64,000 nt of DNA from Chitinophagaceae bacterium (GCA_016720775.1 JADKJX010000007.1:273353-337352), one strand, 5' to 3'; counted from the stretch's first letter, positions 9,050 to 18,752 are shown. The notes: generated by a model not told the origin, from the letters alone. Program-made: numbers and translations.

Positions 9050-9625
9050 ATGGGACATGGCGTCATGGCATTGCTGGCAATCATTGCCCTGGTCTCCTTC
9101 ATCGTTTTTTTGTTTATCCTGGTGAAAGCTATCGTGAAGAAAAGCAGGAAGGCCATTATTTTTTCCACAGCTGCACTTTTGGTTACATTTTTTTTGGCAT
9201 TGAAAATTGATCTTAAGAATGTAGGCGACCTGTTCTCCAAAGAAATTGACCGTTTAAAGCCGAGGTCAAACAATGAGATCTATGTGTTGGTTTTTAAGCT
9301 GCCGGCAGACAGTTGTGTGAACCTGGTCAACACGGTTGACCAGGTGATTCCTGTAAGAGACTGTTGCGTATGGCTTGAGTTTACAACATGTCCTGAGGCA
9401 CTGGGGAAGATAATCAGGAAATTGCCGTACACTGTTTCAGGATATGCTGCCGGCGATTCAGCAACTTATAACCCGGTTTCCAAACCGATGCCTTTGTGGT
9501 GGATGCCGGCTAAGCTGGGCGACAGTTTGATCAAACTGCATCATTCATACAATTCCGCAACCGAAAGAACCTTACTCATCAGTAGAGACAGTACGCATGT
9601 GTATTGTTGCGACAGGGCAGAGTAG
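9050..9625 (+). CDS. Membrane-anchored hypothetical protein
   Basis: 191 residues. Two transmembrane helices lie near the N-terminus (about residues 5-27 and 37-55), separated by a short basic loop (KAIVKKSRK). The remaining ~135 residues are soluble and contain six cysteines, including adjacent pairs (RDCCVW and VYCCDR). No family is recognised. It faces a convergent gene, with 25 bases between the two stop codons. Confidence 0.65.
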   Translation: MGHGVMALLAIIALVSFIVFLFILVKAIVKKSRKAIIFSTAALLVTFFLALKIDLKNVGDLFSKEIDRLKPRSNNEIYVLVFKLPADSCVNLVNTVDQVIPVRDCCVWLEFTTCPEALGKIIRKLPYTVSGYAAGDSATYNPVSKPMPLWWMPAKLGDSLIKLHHSYNSATERTLLISRDSTHVYCCDRAE

Positions 9626-9650
9626 GGTGTTGCTCCGGCAGTGGGCAGGT

Positions 9651-10202
9651 TTACTGGTCCATCTTGAATTCGTTCTCCGTAAGTTTTATATTGTATTTCG
9701 TAGCAAAGGCTTTTTGTGCTTCCAGGAAATTGCTGTCGTATATTTTTTCCCGTTCGGTGATATCGTTCACAATGTCCTGCAGTTCCTTGCTTTTTTGTTC
9801 AGTGGTCTTTTCTTTGCTGAAAAAGATCCAGATGAACTGCTTGTATTCTTTGCCCGCTATTTTCGAATAGAAACCGAATAAGCTGATGGCATTTTTTTTC
9901 AGCGAAGTATCGCCTTTATAAGGCACCATTTTATTCATCCGGTTAACGGCTGAATCAGCCTGGCGGCTGATCGCTATCCTGGCTGCATGTATTTCCACCG
10001 TATCTGTTGAATTCTCAAACGTAGTATTGAATTTCTTTATCGCCATACCCACCTTGGTCTGTTCATTTACAATAAAGTCGTTGTAGGCAACGGCGCTCTC
10101 AAACTTATTTACCTGTGCATTGCTGCTGGTTGTTTTTCTTAATTGAGCATTGCTGCTGCTTGCAATTATAAAAAAGGCAAAAGAGGAAAGGATCAGTTTC
10201 AT
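9651..10202 (-). CDS. Secreted hypothetical protein
   Basis: 183 residues with a signal peptide of about 19 residues (MKLILSSFAFFIIASSSNA). The mature protein is helical and charged, with even spacing of hydrophobic residues. It resembles the periplasmic helical proteins sometimes named the LIC11966 family, but I am not certain. It stands alone, convergent with the gene on its left. Confidence 0.65.
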   Translation of the reverse strand: MKLILSSFAFFIIASSSNAQLRKTTSSNAQVNKFESAVAYNDFIVNEQTKVGMAIKKFNTTFENSTDTVEIHAARIAISRQADSAVNRMNKMVPYKGDTSLKKNAISLFGFYSKIAGKEYKQFIWIFFSKEKTTEQKSKELQDIVNDITEREKIYDSNFLEAQKAFATKYNIKLTENEFKMDQ

Positions 10203-10289
10203 GTTGCTGGTTTTTCAAATTAACGGTTTATGCGGGTAAATTCTTATACCCAGTGGCGGGTATTTTCTGTACCATAAGCAAGAAGTTGC

Positions 10290-10949
10290 CTAATCCTTTT
10301 CGCCGATCAGCCGCAGGTCCATATTCTCATAGGTGTTTTTTTCGCCGGTATCTCTTACCAAATGCAGAAGCGCTTTTGCCAGTTGTACCGAGCCGATGAT
10401 CTTGCGTGGGGCAAATCGTTCTATCAACGGAAATAAAGGGGTAACCAGTTTATAGGCAACCGGGGCATTTTTATTTTTGTGTTTGGGCCAGATGGCATCG
10501 GGCCGGGCAATGGTAAGTTTTTTAAAGTTCATTTGAAGCAATGCATTCTCCGTTTTGCCTTTTAAGCGGGCAAACAGTACGCTGCTTTTTTCAGACCGGT
10601 CGGCGCCATTGCCGCTTAAGAAAACAAAATGAATAGAAGGATTTGCATCTAGCATTGCTTTGGCGGCAGCGATGGTATACTCATAGGTGATAACGGCGTA
10701 TTGTTGTTTGCTCACCTGCAGTTGCGATATGCCCAGGCACCAGATGCAGGCATCACAATCTTTAAAGTGATCCCTCACCACATCGTAGTCTAAAAAATTG
10801 CTGTGAATGATGGTGCTGATCTTTGGGTGTGTAATCTCCAGCGGGCGCCGGACCAATGCAACGATCTCCTGTATGTTTTCATCTTGTATTGCCTGCCGGA
10901 TAACTTCGGAGCCGGCCATGCCTGTTGCACCTGTTACAAGGATCTTCAT
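10290..10949 (-). CDS. NAD(P)-binding protein of the atypical SDR/NmrA type
   Basis: 219 residues. It begins with the Rossmann fingerprint KILVTGATGMAGSEV (TGATGxxG), followed by an acidic/basic turn after the second strand and VFLSGNGAD in place of the usual YxxxK active site. This matches small NAD(P)H-binding oxidoreductases related to HTATIP2 or semialdehyde-type SDRs. The substrate is unknown. It is monocistronic on the minus strand. A second, different NAD(P)-binding protein is at 26037-26678. Confidence 0.8.
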   Translation of the reverse strand: MKILVTGATGMAGSEVIRQAIQDENIQEIVALVRRPLEITHPKISTIIHSNFLDYDVVRDHFKDCDACIWCLGISQLQVSKQQYAVITYEYTIAAAKAMLDANPSIHFVFLSGNGADRSEKSSVLFARLKGKTENALLQMNFKKLTIARPDAIWPKHKNKNAPVAYKLVTPLFPLIERFAPRKIIGSVQLAKALLHLVRDTGEKNTYENMDLRLIGEKD

Positions 10950-11011
10950 TTTTATTAGAAAGTTAATGATTTTCCAGAAGGCTGTTTTGGGGCAGGCAGG
11001 TATTTTTTATT

Positions 11012-11082
11012 TGAACCACATAGAACATAGGAAACATAGAAAGGTAAAAGGTTATGTTTTTACTATGTGCCTATGTGGTTCA
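11012..11082. repeat. Inverted repeat of the GAACCACATAGAA family
   Basis: TGAACCACATAGAACATAGG pairs with CTATGTGCCTATGTGGTTCA after about 30 bases. A clearly related copy lies at 28711-28797 inside the trp operon. Confidence 0.75.
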
Positions 11083-11167
11083 GGCCGCATGATAGGGCTG
11101 TTTTATCAGCCGGGCATAAATCTTTTGCCAATAACCGGCTATTTTTTACATTTAGCAAAAAAGAAAA

Positions 11168-11776
11168 ATGGAAGAGAAAGCAGCCAAACAATCATCAGGC
11201 AGTTCATCAATGGTTAAAAATGTTGTCGTAGGTGTTCTTACGCCTGTGCTGGCAGCCACCATTATTTATTTTTTGGGGTTTAACAACAGGGACGATGGCA
11301 AGGCCGGGTTTAAAAAGAAAAAAGAAGCCACCGAAAAAGCATGGTCGGCCTACCTGCAGAACCGGGGCATTTTTTCAACCGTGATGAAAGACCTGGGAAA
11401 ATCAGGTGATATCGAAGTAACCCGCAATAATATCAATCATGAAATTGATGTTACGATCGATAACATGGAGAACATCAAGAAGGAGCCGGATGCAGATCAA
11501 CGGGTTTATTCGTCGGTGGATATTATTATGCAGCAAATGAAAGAAATGAAAGGGATCATGAATAAATTCCTGGATGATATGGCTGCTTTTGCTGCCACCA
11601 ATCCTACAGAGGAAGAGGGCATGAAATTTATAAAAGGCCGGGGAGATGACCTGAAACTGCAGATGACACAACTCAGGCAACGGGATTCACTACGGCTTGC
11701 CGTTTTTTATGACGGCCTTAATAAAGATTATAAGACCACATTGCCTACCAGTACGGATCTGCCGGGCACAAAGTAA
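11168..11776 (+). CDS. Single-pass membrane protein, function unknown
   Basis: 202 residues. One transmembrane helix lies at about residues 16-38 (VKNVVVGVLTPVLAATIIYF), followed by a basic stretch and a ~150-residue helical domain rich in Met, Lys and Glu, probably coiled-coil (VDIIMQQMKEMKGIMNKFL). No signal cleavage site is visible. No family is recognised. It is preceded by a long inverted repeat at 11012-11082. Confidence 0.65.
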   Translation: MEEKAAKQSSGSSSMVKNVVVGVLTPVLAATIIYFLGFNNRDDGKAGFKKKKEATEKAWSAYLQNRGIFSTVMKDLGKSGDIEVTRNNINHEIDVTIDNMENIKKEPDADQRVYSSVDIIMQQMKEMKGIMNKFLDDMAAFAATNPTEEEGMKFIKGRGDDLKLQMTQLRQRDSLRLAVFYDGLNKDYKTTLPTSTDLPGTK

Positions 11777-11964
11777 AATCGATTACATATTTATTAATCT
11801 TTTCATCGACCTGTTTTTTGACAGATCCTGTTACTCAGTGCGTTGCACATCTTCCCGTAATCCCCGCAAGTGGATTTACTAAAAAAATCGGCGATTTTGC
11901 TTACAGAAAACAGGCTGGATGTGCTTATTTTTATACCAGCTTATTTAAGCATAAATCAATTCCT

Positions 11965-12081
11965 ATGAAAAATTTTACCATCCTTCTGATTATTGCTATT
12001 CTTTTCGCATCCTGCGCCCAATCTGTAACCACGCAACAGGCAGCCAACCGCAATTACCGGGGCACAAGAGCATTAAGATAA
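11965..12081 (+). CDS. Very small lipoprotein (38 residues)
   Basis: The ATG at 11965 opens a lipoprotein signal (MKNFTILLIIAILFASCAQS, Cys17), followed by only about 20 residues ending in NYRGTRALR. The mature peptide would be a short lipid-anchored tail. The longer frame from 11818 lacks a sensible N-terminus. A real gene is likely because of the clean lipobox, but the length is minimal. Confidence 0.6.
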   Translation: MKNFTILLIIAILFASCAQSVTTQQAANRNYRGTRALR

Positions 12082-12221
12082 TTTACAGCGAACCGTTCTT
12101 GCTGATCATTCACTGCGCCGGCAATGGCCGGGGAAAGAATATTGTTGCCAATGCATTAACACGCTATTACAGCGGTTTCAATACCTTTAAGTTTTTAATT
12201 ACGGTTGCCAGGCATTGATCA

Positions 12222-14051
12222 ATGACAAAAAAGGAATTTTATACGGGTTTGTGTGTATTGGTTTTTATATTATGTGCCGATGGGGCTGCTGCCCAGGAAT
12301 CCCCCAAACAAACGGATACTTTTTTTCTTGCCAAAAAAAAAGGCATACTCGGCAAAATAGGCCGCAGCATTGCAACCAACCCACCAAGCGATTTCCCGAG
12401 GAAAGTAGAGAATCCCTTTTTAAAATACAAGGGTAAGGTCATCCGCTCCATAGAAACCATCCGGCTGGGTTTTGAATACGATTTTGACGACACCACCCGG
12501 GTGAAAAATAATTTTGCCACGGCTGTAGGTAAAACATTTCATAAGAATACCAGCGACAATGTGATCCGCAATAATCTTTTTTTTAAAGAAGGACAACAGT
12601 TGTATCCATACCTGCTGGCCGACAACGAACGATACCTGCGTGACCTCACTTACATACGGGAGGCCCGGATACTGGTTGAATATGCCGAAGGAAGTACCGA
12701 CTCAGTGGATGTGGTGGTGCTTACCAAAGATGTTTTTTCCATCGGTGCCAAAGTACTCATCAGCAGTAAAGACCGTGGCAGGGGAGAGATCACGGAAGAA
12801 AATTTTTTAGGCAGCGGCACCCGTTTGCAGTTCAGCAGTTATTACGATGCGCTGCGTTTTCCCAAAACAGGTGTTGGCGGAGAACTGATCAGGCGAAACA
12901 TCGGCGGGTCGTTCATCGACTGGGTATCGGGCTACAAAGATTACCGGTATTGCTTTACCAGCGATCGCAACCAGGAAACCGTGGTTTATACAAGGATCGA
13001 AAAACCGCTTGTTACGCCTTACATACCAAGCGCCGGCGCCCTGGAATGGTCGTACCAGCGAACGAGAAATGTATATGATACCGATTCGCTCTACCGGAAT
13101 GATATCAAGTATGCATCTTACAACATTGATGCATGGTATGGATACAGCTTAGACAGTAAGCGTTCACTCTATGCTAATAAAGAGATACGCCTTCACCGTT
13201 TTATAGCTATACGGGGTTTTAAGCAGCACTTCATTAGTGTACCACTAAAATATAAAACGGTGTACGATTACCGCTTTACTGATTTTACGGGAGTGCTCAC
13301 ATCGCTGAATATCTTTCAGCAGGTATTTTATAAAACCAATTTCATTTATGGTTTTGGCCGAAGCGAAGATGTACCCGAAGGTTTTAATGCAGCGCTGACG
13401 GCCGGCTATATAAAACAACAGGATAAACACAGGCCCTATGCCGGGCTCGACATTTCGGTATCTAATATCAGGGACCATGGTTTTTACAGTAACTATACAT
13501 TCCGGCTGGGCGGTTATTTTTACAGCAGGCGTTTTGAGGATGTTGATATATTGTTTTCAGCAGCATATTTCACAAGATTGAACAAAATGGGGCAATCATG
13601 GTATAACCGTATGTTTCTTAGCACCGGCATCACGGCCCAGGTAAACCCGGTACTTAATACGCCCTTGTTTTTGCGGAGCGATTATGGCCTGCCCTATTTT
13701 AATAATGGAACTATCAGTGCCGATCTGAGGGTATCGGTAAGAGGAGAATCGGTTTTTTATAATACTACCAAGGTACTGGGCTTCCGGTTTGCGCCTTTTG
13801 TATTTGTCGATGCAAGCATGTTGAAGCCCACAAAAGAGAATTTGAGCCAAAGCGACCTGTTCTCGGCCATTGGCGGCGGCATCCGCACCCGTAATGAGAA
13901 CTTAGTTATTGGAACGGTGGAACTGAGGGGTTACTATTACCCGAGAATAAACGGCGATATGCGTAACTGGAAGGTGGAGGTGAACAGCAATATCCGGTTC
14001 AAATTCAGGAGCAGTTTTATTAACCGGCCCGATGTGATCAATGTCAATTAA
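12222..14051 (+). CDS. Omp85/BamA-like outer-membrane beta-barrel protein
   Basis: 609 residues. A signal peptide covers about residues 1-24 (ends GAAAQ). Residues ~65-185 have the beta-alpha-beta pattern of POTRA domains (GKVIRSIETIRLGFEYD; REARILVEYAEGSTDSVDVVVL). From about 190 onward, the protein shows alternating aromatic and polar residues typical of a beta-barrel, with GSGTRLQF and a final aromatic-rich strand. It probably folds into the outer membrane and belongs to the surface-antigen (D15)/TamA-like group. It is shorter than BamA, so it is probably an accessory Omp85 member. A hairpin terminator follows it. Confidence 0.75.
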   Translation: MTKKEFYTGLCVLVFILCADGAAAQESPKQTDTFFLAKKKGILGKIGRSIATNPPSDFPRKVENPFLKYKGKVIRSIETIRLGFEYDFDDTTRVKNNFATAVGKTFHKNTSDNVIRNNLFFKEGQQLYPYLLADNERYLRDLTYIREARILVEYAEGSTDSVDVVVLTKDVFSIGAKVLISSKDRGRGEITEENFLGSGTRLQFSSYYDALRFPKTGVGGELIRRNIGGSFIDWVSGYKDYRYCFTSDRNQETVVYTRIEKPLVTPYIPSAGALEWSYQRTRNVYDTDSLYRNDIKYASYNIDAWYGYSLDSKRSLYANKEIRLHRFIAIRGFKQHFISVPLKYKTVYDYRFTDFTGVLTSLNIFQQVFYKTNFIYGFGRSEDVPEGFNAALTAGYIKQQDKHRPYAGLDISVSNIRDHGFYSNYTFRLGGYFYSRRFEDVDILFSAAYFTRLNKMGQSWYNRMFLSTGITAQVNPVLNTPLFLRSDYGLPYFNNGTISADLRVSVRGESVFYNTTKVLGFRFAPFVFVDASMLKPTKENLSQSDLFSAIGGGIRTRNENLVIGTVELRGYYYPRINGDMRNWKVEVNSNIRFKFRSSFINRPDVINVN

Positions 14052-14055
14052 TAAA

Positions 14056-14083
14056 AAGCCATCCGCCGGCAGGCGGATGGCAT
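14056..14083 (+). terminator. Hairpin between convergent genes
   Basis: GCCATCCGCC GGCA GGCGGATGGC at 14058-14081 is a near-perfect stem. It lies just after the Omp85-like stop and before the stop of the small minus-strand gene, so it can serve both. Confidence 0.7.
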
Positions 14084-14103
14084 ATCAATAAGGTTCAGGC
14101 ATC

Positions 14104-14262
14104 TCACATCAGGTCGAGTGCCTTAGCCAGGAAGGTTGTATTGAAAGGCAGCACCATGGAGCAGTAGGATCCAATGGGCGACCAAAGCACCGCAAAAAAA
14201 GCAGCAACAGAAAGTAAGAATAATACCCAGTAAAGGCCGGTTCTCTTTTTGGTTGTTTCCAT
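14104..14262 (-). CDS. Small membrane protein (52 residues)
   Basis: The minus strand from ATG 14262 to TGA 14104 encodes 52 residues. It starts METTKKRTGLYWVLF, then one strongly hydrophobic helix (residues ~10-28, LLSVAAFFAVLW), SPIGSYCS, and a second weaker hydrophobic part (MVLPFNTTFLAKAL). A basic N-terminus before one or two membrane helices fits a real membrane peptide. It faces the Omp85-like gene and is divergent from malQ, with 116 bases between start codons. Function unknown. Confidence 0.6.
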   Translation of the reverse strand: METTKKRTGLYWVLFLLSVAAFFAVLWSPIGSYCSMVLPFNTTFLAKALDLM

Positions 14263-14378
14263 TTTGAATTATTTTTTGCAAATATAAGGGAGAACGCTTT
14301 TACCTGTACTTTTTATACAATCGGAAGGCAAATTTTTTCTGCAAACTGACGTATATTGCCGGTTCTTAACCCTTTCGG

Positions 14379-17060
14379 ATGATTGTACATTTTTATTTGC
14401 GTTATTCCACCAAGTTTGGACAAACCCTGCTTGTTAGTGGAAATGCGGCTGCTTTGGGAAATAATGATTTATCCAGGGCCTTCCCACTCAAATACCTGAA
14501 TGAACAGCTTTGGCATGGCAGTATGGAGATAGACCCGGGGAAACAGCAGGATCCGATAAATTATAAATACATGCTGCATGATGAAAAGGGAGAGGATGTG
14601 CTGGAATTTGGCGAAGACCGGATCGCAGACCTGCAAAAAATAAAAGCAGATAAACTGTTACTTATTGATACCTGGAACCATGCCGGCCAGGTAGAGAATG
14701 CCTTCTTCACATCTGCCTTCCAGGATGTTTTACTTAAACAAGGCAAATCAAAAACCACATTACAAAAAAAAGAGCCCAGGACCTTTACCCACGAATTCAG
14801 GATAAAAGCCCCCGTACTTAGCGACAATGAGATCATCTGCATCAGCGGTTCGGCAAAGGCATTAAATGATTGGGATAAAGGGAATGTGCTGCCGCTTTTT
14901 AAAAAAGGCAACTGGTGGACCATAAACCTGGATCTTTCCGGCGAACATTTCCCGCTTGTCTATAAATACGGTGTTTACAATACTGATCAAAAGAAATTCA
15001 TCCGCTTTGAGGATGGCAATAACCGTACGTTGCTTGCCGAAGAACCGAATAAAACAGTGACCATCATTCACGACGGGTTTGCAAAAGTGAACACGGTAAA
15101 CTGGAAAGGGACCGGCGTTGCCATTCCTGTGTTCAGTTTGCGTAGTAAGAAGGGTTTTGGTACCGGCGAGTTCACCGACCTGAAACTGCTGGTGGACTGG
15201 GCTAAAAAGACCGGTCTTAAAATGATCCAGTTACTGCCGGTGAATGATACCACGGCAACAAATACCTGGAAGGATTCTTATCCGTATTCCGCCATTTCTG
15301 CTTTTGCATTGCATCCCATGCTGCTTAACCTGGAGCAGGTGGCAGGCAAGGAGCATGAAGCGGTCGTAAAATCACTGGCCGCACAGCATAAAAAATTAAA
15401 TAAACTCACCGAAGTTGATTACGAAGAAGTAGTGCGGCTGAAGAAGGCAGCTATCCAGGAACTGTATGCATTGAAGAAAGCGGTTTTTAAAGATGATTAC
15501 GATTACATCACGTTTTATGAACTGAACCGCTACTGGCTGGAACCTTATGCGGCCTTCTCTTACCTGCGTGATAAATATAACACGGCTGATTTCAATGCCT
15601 GGAAAAGCAATGCTGTTTATGAAGAGCGTGAGATACAAAAGCTGGTAAGCCCTTCGCAAAAACATTACGACGAGATCGCTGTTCATTACTTCACGCAATA
15701 TCACCTGCACCTTCAGTTGAAAGCAGCAACTGAGTATGCACACAGCAATGGCATCATCATCAAAGGCGATATCCCGATAGGCATTTGCCGCAACAGCGTG
15801 GATGCCTGGGTAGAACCGGGATTATACCACATGGATGAACAGGCCGGTGCGCCACCCGATGCGTTTACCGCAAAGGGGCAGAACTGGGGCTTTCCAACGT
15901 ATAACTGGGAAGTTATGCAACGGGATAATTTTACCTGGTGGCGGAAACGGTTTGAGCAGATGAGCAGTTATTTCGATGCATTCCGTATTGATCATATCCT
16001 CGGCTTCTTCCGTATCTGGAGCATACCTGCCCATGCAGTGGAAGGGATCATGGCAAAGTTTGTTCCGGCCATACCGGTTTCCATCAATGAGCTGTTTGAA
16101 AAGAAGATCGTTTTTGAACGGCATCGCTATACACAGCCTTATGTGACCGATGCGATACTGTATGATCTTTTTGGCAGCCAGAAAGAAGCCGTTAAGAAAA
16201 CCTTCTTCAATGGCAATAAGCTGAAAGAAAGTTTCAATACCCAAAGAAAGGTGGAAGAATATTTCTCAACGAATGATACGTTCAGTAAAGATGTAAAGCA
16301 TGGCCTGTACGACATCATCAGCAACGTGATCTTTTTTGAAGTGCCGGATTCCAACGGGCAGCAGTTTCATTTCCGTATTTCCATGGAAGACACCTATTCT
16401 TTCAAACACCTTGATCCGCATTCACAGGCGGAACTGAAAAAACTGTATATAAATTATTTCTACGAGCGGCAGGATGAGATGTGGCGCAAGGAAGCAATGA
16501 AAAAACTTCCGGGACTTAAACGGAATACGAATATGCTTGTTTGCGGCGAAGACCTGGGTATGGTGCCGCACTGTGTGCCGGATGTTATGGAGCAATTGGG
16601 TATTTTGAGCCTGGAAATTCAACGCATGCCCAAGAAGACGGGCATTGAATTCTTTCATCCCAAGGATGCGCCTTACTTAAGTGTGGTAACGCCATCATCG
16701 CACGACATGAGTACCATCCGTGCCTGGTGGGAGGAAGACAGTTTTAAAACAAAACGTTTTTATAATCTCCTGCTCAACCACGAAGGCGATGCGCCGGAAT
16801 ATTGTGAACCATGGATCAATAAAGAGATCGTTGTACAGCACCTTTATTCTCCGGCCATGTGGTGTGTCTTCCAGTTGCAGGACCTGATGGGCATGAACGC
16901 TGCCATCCGCCGGGAAGACCCGAGAGAAGAAAGGATCAACAATCCATCCGAACCGGAACACTACTGGAATTACCGCATGCACATAAACCTGGAAGACCTG
17001 TTGAAGAAAACAGCATTCAATGATGAACTGAAGGGTTATGTAGAAGCAAGTGGCAGGTGA
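14379..17060 (+). CDS. malQ: 4-alpha-glucanotransferase with N-terminal starch-binding modules
   Basis: 893 residues. Residues 1-~120 and ~135-250 are two CBM20-like starch-binding modules. The rest is a GH77 amylomaltase: FGTGEFTDLKLLVDWAKKTG, LPVNDTT, FRIDHILGFFRIW with the nucleophile Asp538, VCGEDLGMVP with the acid/base Glu724, and SSHDMSTIRAWWEE with Asp776. The layout matches the long bacterial and plant DPE2-type enzymes rather than the short E. coli type. It transfers glucan chains between maltodextrins in the cytoplasm (no signal peptide). The epimerase gene starts 15 bases after its stop. Confidence 0.92.
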   Translation: MIVHFYLRYSTKFGQTLLVSGNAAALGNNDLSRAFPLKYLNEQLWHGSMEIDPGKQQDPINYKYMLHDEKGEDVLEFGEDRIADLQKIKADKLLLIDTWNHAGQVENAFFTSAFQDVLLKQGKSKTTLQKKEPRTFTHEFRIKAPVLSDNEIICISGSAKALNDWDKGNVLPLFKKGNWWTINLDLSGEHFPLVYKYGVYNTDQKKFIRFEDGNNRTLLAEEPNKTVTIIHDGFAKVNTVNWKGTGVAIPVFSLRSKKGFGTGEFTDLKLLVDWAKKTGLKMIQLLPVNDTTATNTWKDSYPYSAISAFALHPMLLNLEQVAGKEHEAVVKSLAAQHKKLNKLTEVDYEEVVRLKKAAIQELYALKKAVFKDDYDYITFYELNRYWLEPYAAFSYLRDKYNTADFNAWKSNAVYEEREIQKLVSPSQKHYDEIAVHYFTQYHLHLQLKAATEYAHSNGIIIKGDIPIGICRNSVDAWVEPGLYHMDEQAGAPPDAFTAKGQNWGFPTYNWEVMQRDNFTWWRKRFEQMSSYFDAFRIDHILGFFRIWSIPAHAVEGIMAKFVPAIPVSINELFEKKIVFERHRYTQPYVTDAILYDLFGSQKEAVKKTFFNGNKLKESFNTQRKVEEYFSTNDTFSKDVKHGLYDIISNVIFFEVPDSNGQQFHFRISMEDTYSFKHLDPHSQAELKKLYINYFYERQDEMWRKEAMKKLPGLKRNTNMLVCGEDLGMVPHCVPDVMEQLGILSLEIQRMPKKTGIEFFHPKDAPYLSVVTPSSHDMSTIRAWWEEDSFKTKRFYNLLLNHEGDAPEYCEPWINKEIVVQHLYSPAMWCVFQLQDLMGMNAAIRREDPREERINNPSEPEHYWNYRMHINLEDLLKKTAFNDELKGYVEASGR

Positions 17061-17075
17061 TGCAATACCTGATAC

Positions 17076-18092
17076 ATGAAAGTAAAACACAAAATATTCA
17101 ACCTTCCCTTCCGGTACCCATTCAGTATTTCAAAAGGAACAAAAACACATCAGCCAACATTTGTAGTGGAACTTGAATTCATGGGCATTCGGGGTTATGG
17201 CGAATCACCGGCCATCAGCTATTACAACATCCCTGTTGAGAAAATGGCTGCAGACCTGGAAGCAAAAAAAGTATTGGTGGAAAAATTCGCCTTCTCCGAT
17301 CCCGAACGTTACTGGCATTACCTGCATCATCTTTTTCCTGCAAACCCATTTTTGGTTTGTGCATTGGATATGGCCGGCTGGGATCTTTATGGTAAACTGA
17401 AAAGAAAACAATTGCATGCCCTTTGGAATTTAGATACCAGCAAAGCACCATTAACTGACTATACCATCGGTATTGACAGCCTGGAAAAAATGGTTGCCAA
17501 GCTGAAAGAAAAACCCTGGCCCATCTACAAAATAAAAGTGGGCGTGGATCATGATATTGAAATGGTAGCTGAGCTGCGCAAACATACCGATGCTGTTTTA
17601 CGGGTAGATGCCAATGCAGGCTGGACACTGGAACAGGCTTTGCAAAAAATACCCATGCTGAAAGAACTGGGCGTGGAGTTGGTGGAGCAACCGCTTGCCA
17701 AAGATGATTGGGAAGGCATGAAGGTTTTGTATGAAACATCTCCGTTGCCCCTGTTTGCAGATGAAGCCTGTGTATTTGAAAACGACGTGGAGAAATGTCA
17801 TCAGCATTTTCACGGCATAAATATTAAATTAACCAAGTGCAGCGGCATTACGCCTGCAAGAAGAATGATAACCAAAGCAAGAGAACTGGGCATGCAGGTA
17901 ATGGTTGGTTGTATGAATGAAAGCTCTGTCGGTACTGCTGCCATTGCGCAACTGGCGCCGCTGCTTGACCATGTTGATATGGATGGTCCGCTGTTGCTTG
18001 CAGAAGATGTTGCAGAAGGAGTAAAATTTGAATACGGGAAACTCATTTATACCGAGAGACCGGGGCTGGGTATCAGCATTCCGGTTTTCTGA
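17076..18092 (+). CDS. Dipeptide (L-Ala-D/L-Glu) epimerase, enolase superfamily
   Basis: 338 residues. The barrel motifs of the muconate-lactonizing/dipeptide-epimerase group are present in order: IYKIKVG (catalytic Lys of K-x-K), RVDANAGWT, LVEQPLA and FADEAC (Asp/Glu/Asp metal ligands), INIKLTKCSGI (second catalytic Lys) and VGCMNESSVG. C-terminal DMDGPLLLAEDV matches the AE-epimerase (YcjG/YkfB-like) group, which recycles murein-derived dipeptides. The exact dipeptide cannot be read from sequence. It is 15 bases downstream of malQ and probably co-transcribed. Confidence 0.85.
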   Translation: MKVKHKIFNLPFRYPFSISKGTKTHQPTFVVELEFMGIRGYGESPAISYYNIPVEKMAADLEAKKVLVEKFAFSDPERYWHYLHHLFPANPFLVCALDMAGWDLYGKLKRKQLHALWNLDTSKAPLTDYTIGIDSLEKMVAKLKEKPWPIYKIKVGVDHDIEMVAELRKHTDAVLRVDANAGWTLEQALQKIPMLKELGVELVEQPLAKDDWEGMKVLYETSPLPLFADEACVFENDVEKCHQHFHGINIKLTKCSGITPARRMITKARELGMQVMVGCMNESSVGTAAIAQLAPLLDHVDMDGPLLLAEDVAEGVKFEYGKLIYTERPGLGISIPVF

Positions 18093-18099
18093 AAATTAA

Positions 18100-18133
18100 A
18101 AAACCTACAAAGCCTTTGCAGACCTTATAGGTT
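18100..18133. repeat. Short inverted repeat of the ACCTATAAGGTCTGC family
   Basis: AAACCTACAAAGCCTTTGCAGACCTTATAGGTTT lies between convergent genes (arms AAACCTA and TAGGTTT). Longer, better-formed relatives occur at 46728-46780 and 63926-63980, also at gene ends. Confidence 0.6.
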
Positions 18134-18166
18134 TCGGGGTTTTAAGTATAATGATATCAGAAAGTA

Positions 18167-18484
18167 TTAATTAAGGCCCTGCACCTGCATGAAAACATAA
18201 GGATTGAGGGAATGTTCTTTGTCTTTCCGTATCCTGCCTTCGCAGAATTCAAGATCGATGTAGGTGTTGCCATCAAGGATCTCCCAGAGGTCTGCTTTGT
18301 TATCTTTCGAAAAGCATTCGGGCAGCATCTCTGTTGCCAGGCCATCCCAGCAGGCTTCGATCAGTTGTTCTTTTTTTGAATGCCAATCCCTCGCTGAAAT
18401 CCGGTTCACCTTTTGAAGCTGCTTCGAAAAGAACTTGGTGTTTACCATGAGCAAAAGCTCGGTTTGATTGTTCTCGTTGTTCAT
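18167..18484 (-). CDS. Hypothetical cytosolic protein
   Basis: 105 residues without signal peptide or membrane helices. It is charged and helical at the N-terminus (KFFSKQLQKVNRISARDWHSKKEQ), contains three Trp and two Cys, and has an acidic centre (KADLWEILDGNTYIDLEFCEG). No family is recognised. It is a single gene, convergent with the dipeptide epimerase. Confidence 0.6.
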   Translation of the reverse strand: MNNENNQTELLLMVNTKFFSKQLQKVNRISARDWHSKKEQLIEACWDGLATEMLPECFSKDNKADLWEILDGNTYIDLEFCEGRIRKDKEHSLNPYVFMQVQGLN

Positions 18485-18724
18485 AAAATAGATTTTAGTG
18501 TTTTAAAACAGAATATGGATTGAATAGGAAAAAACTATAACGTTCGAAATGTGAAGTTAAGTGTGGCCCCCGGGGGAAATTGTAGAGTTAGTTCATTTTG
18601 GAGGTAGTAATTATGCTATGACAGCGGCCAGGCGGGGGCCTTAGTAGTTGAAGATCATTGGGTAATTAAAATGAACGGGTGGAAGGAACCCGCCAGGGAA
18701 TAGCATATTTTCTAAAGGGGTTCT
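18485..18724. other. Gene-free stretch without recognised features
   Basis: I see no convincing gene. It contains a run of purine-rich and CCCCCGGGGG-like sequence near 18568-18576 and leads into the fasciclin-gene terminator. Confidence 0.5.
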
Positions 18725-18752
18725 AAAAAAAGGAGCAACAAAAGTTGCTCCT
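18725..18752 (-). terminator. Rho-independent terminator of the fasciclin gene
   Basis: Read on the minus strand, AGGAGCAAC TTTT GTTGCTCCT is followed by seven T. It lies about 40 bases past the fasciclin stop. Confidence 0.85.

Noticed and set aside
9597..9881. 94-codon plus-strand frame
   Set aside because: Antisense to the secreted protein at 9651-10202.
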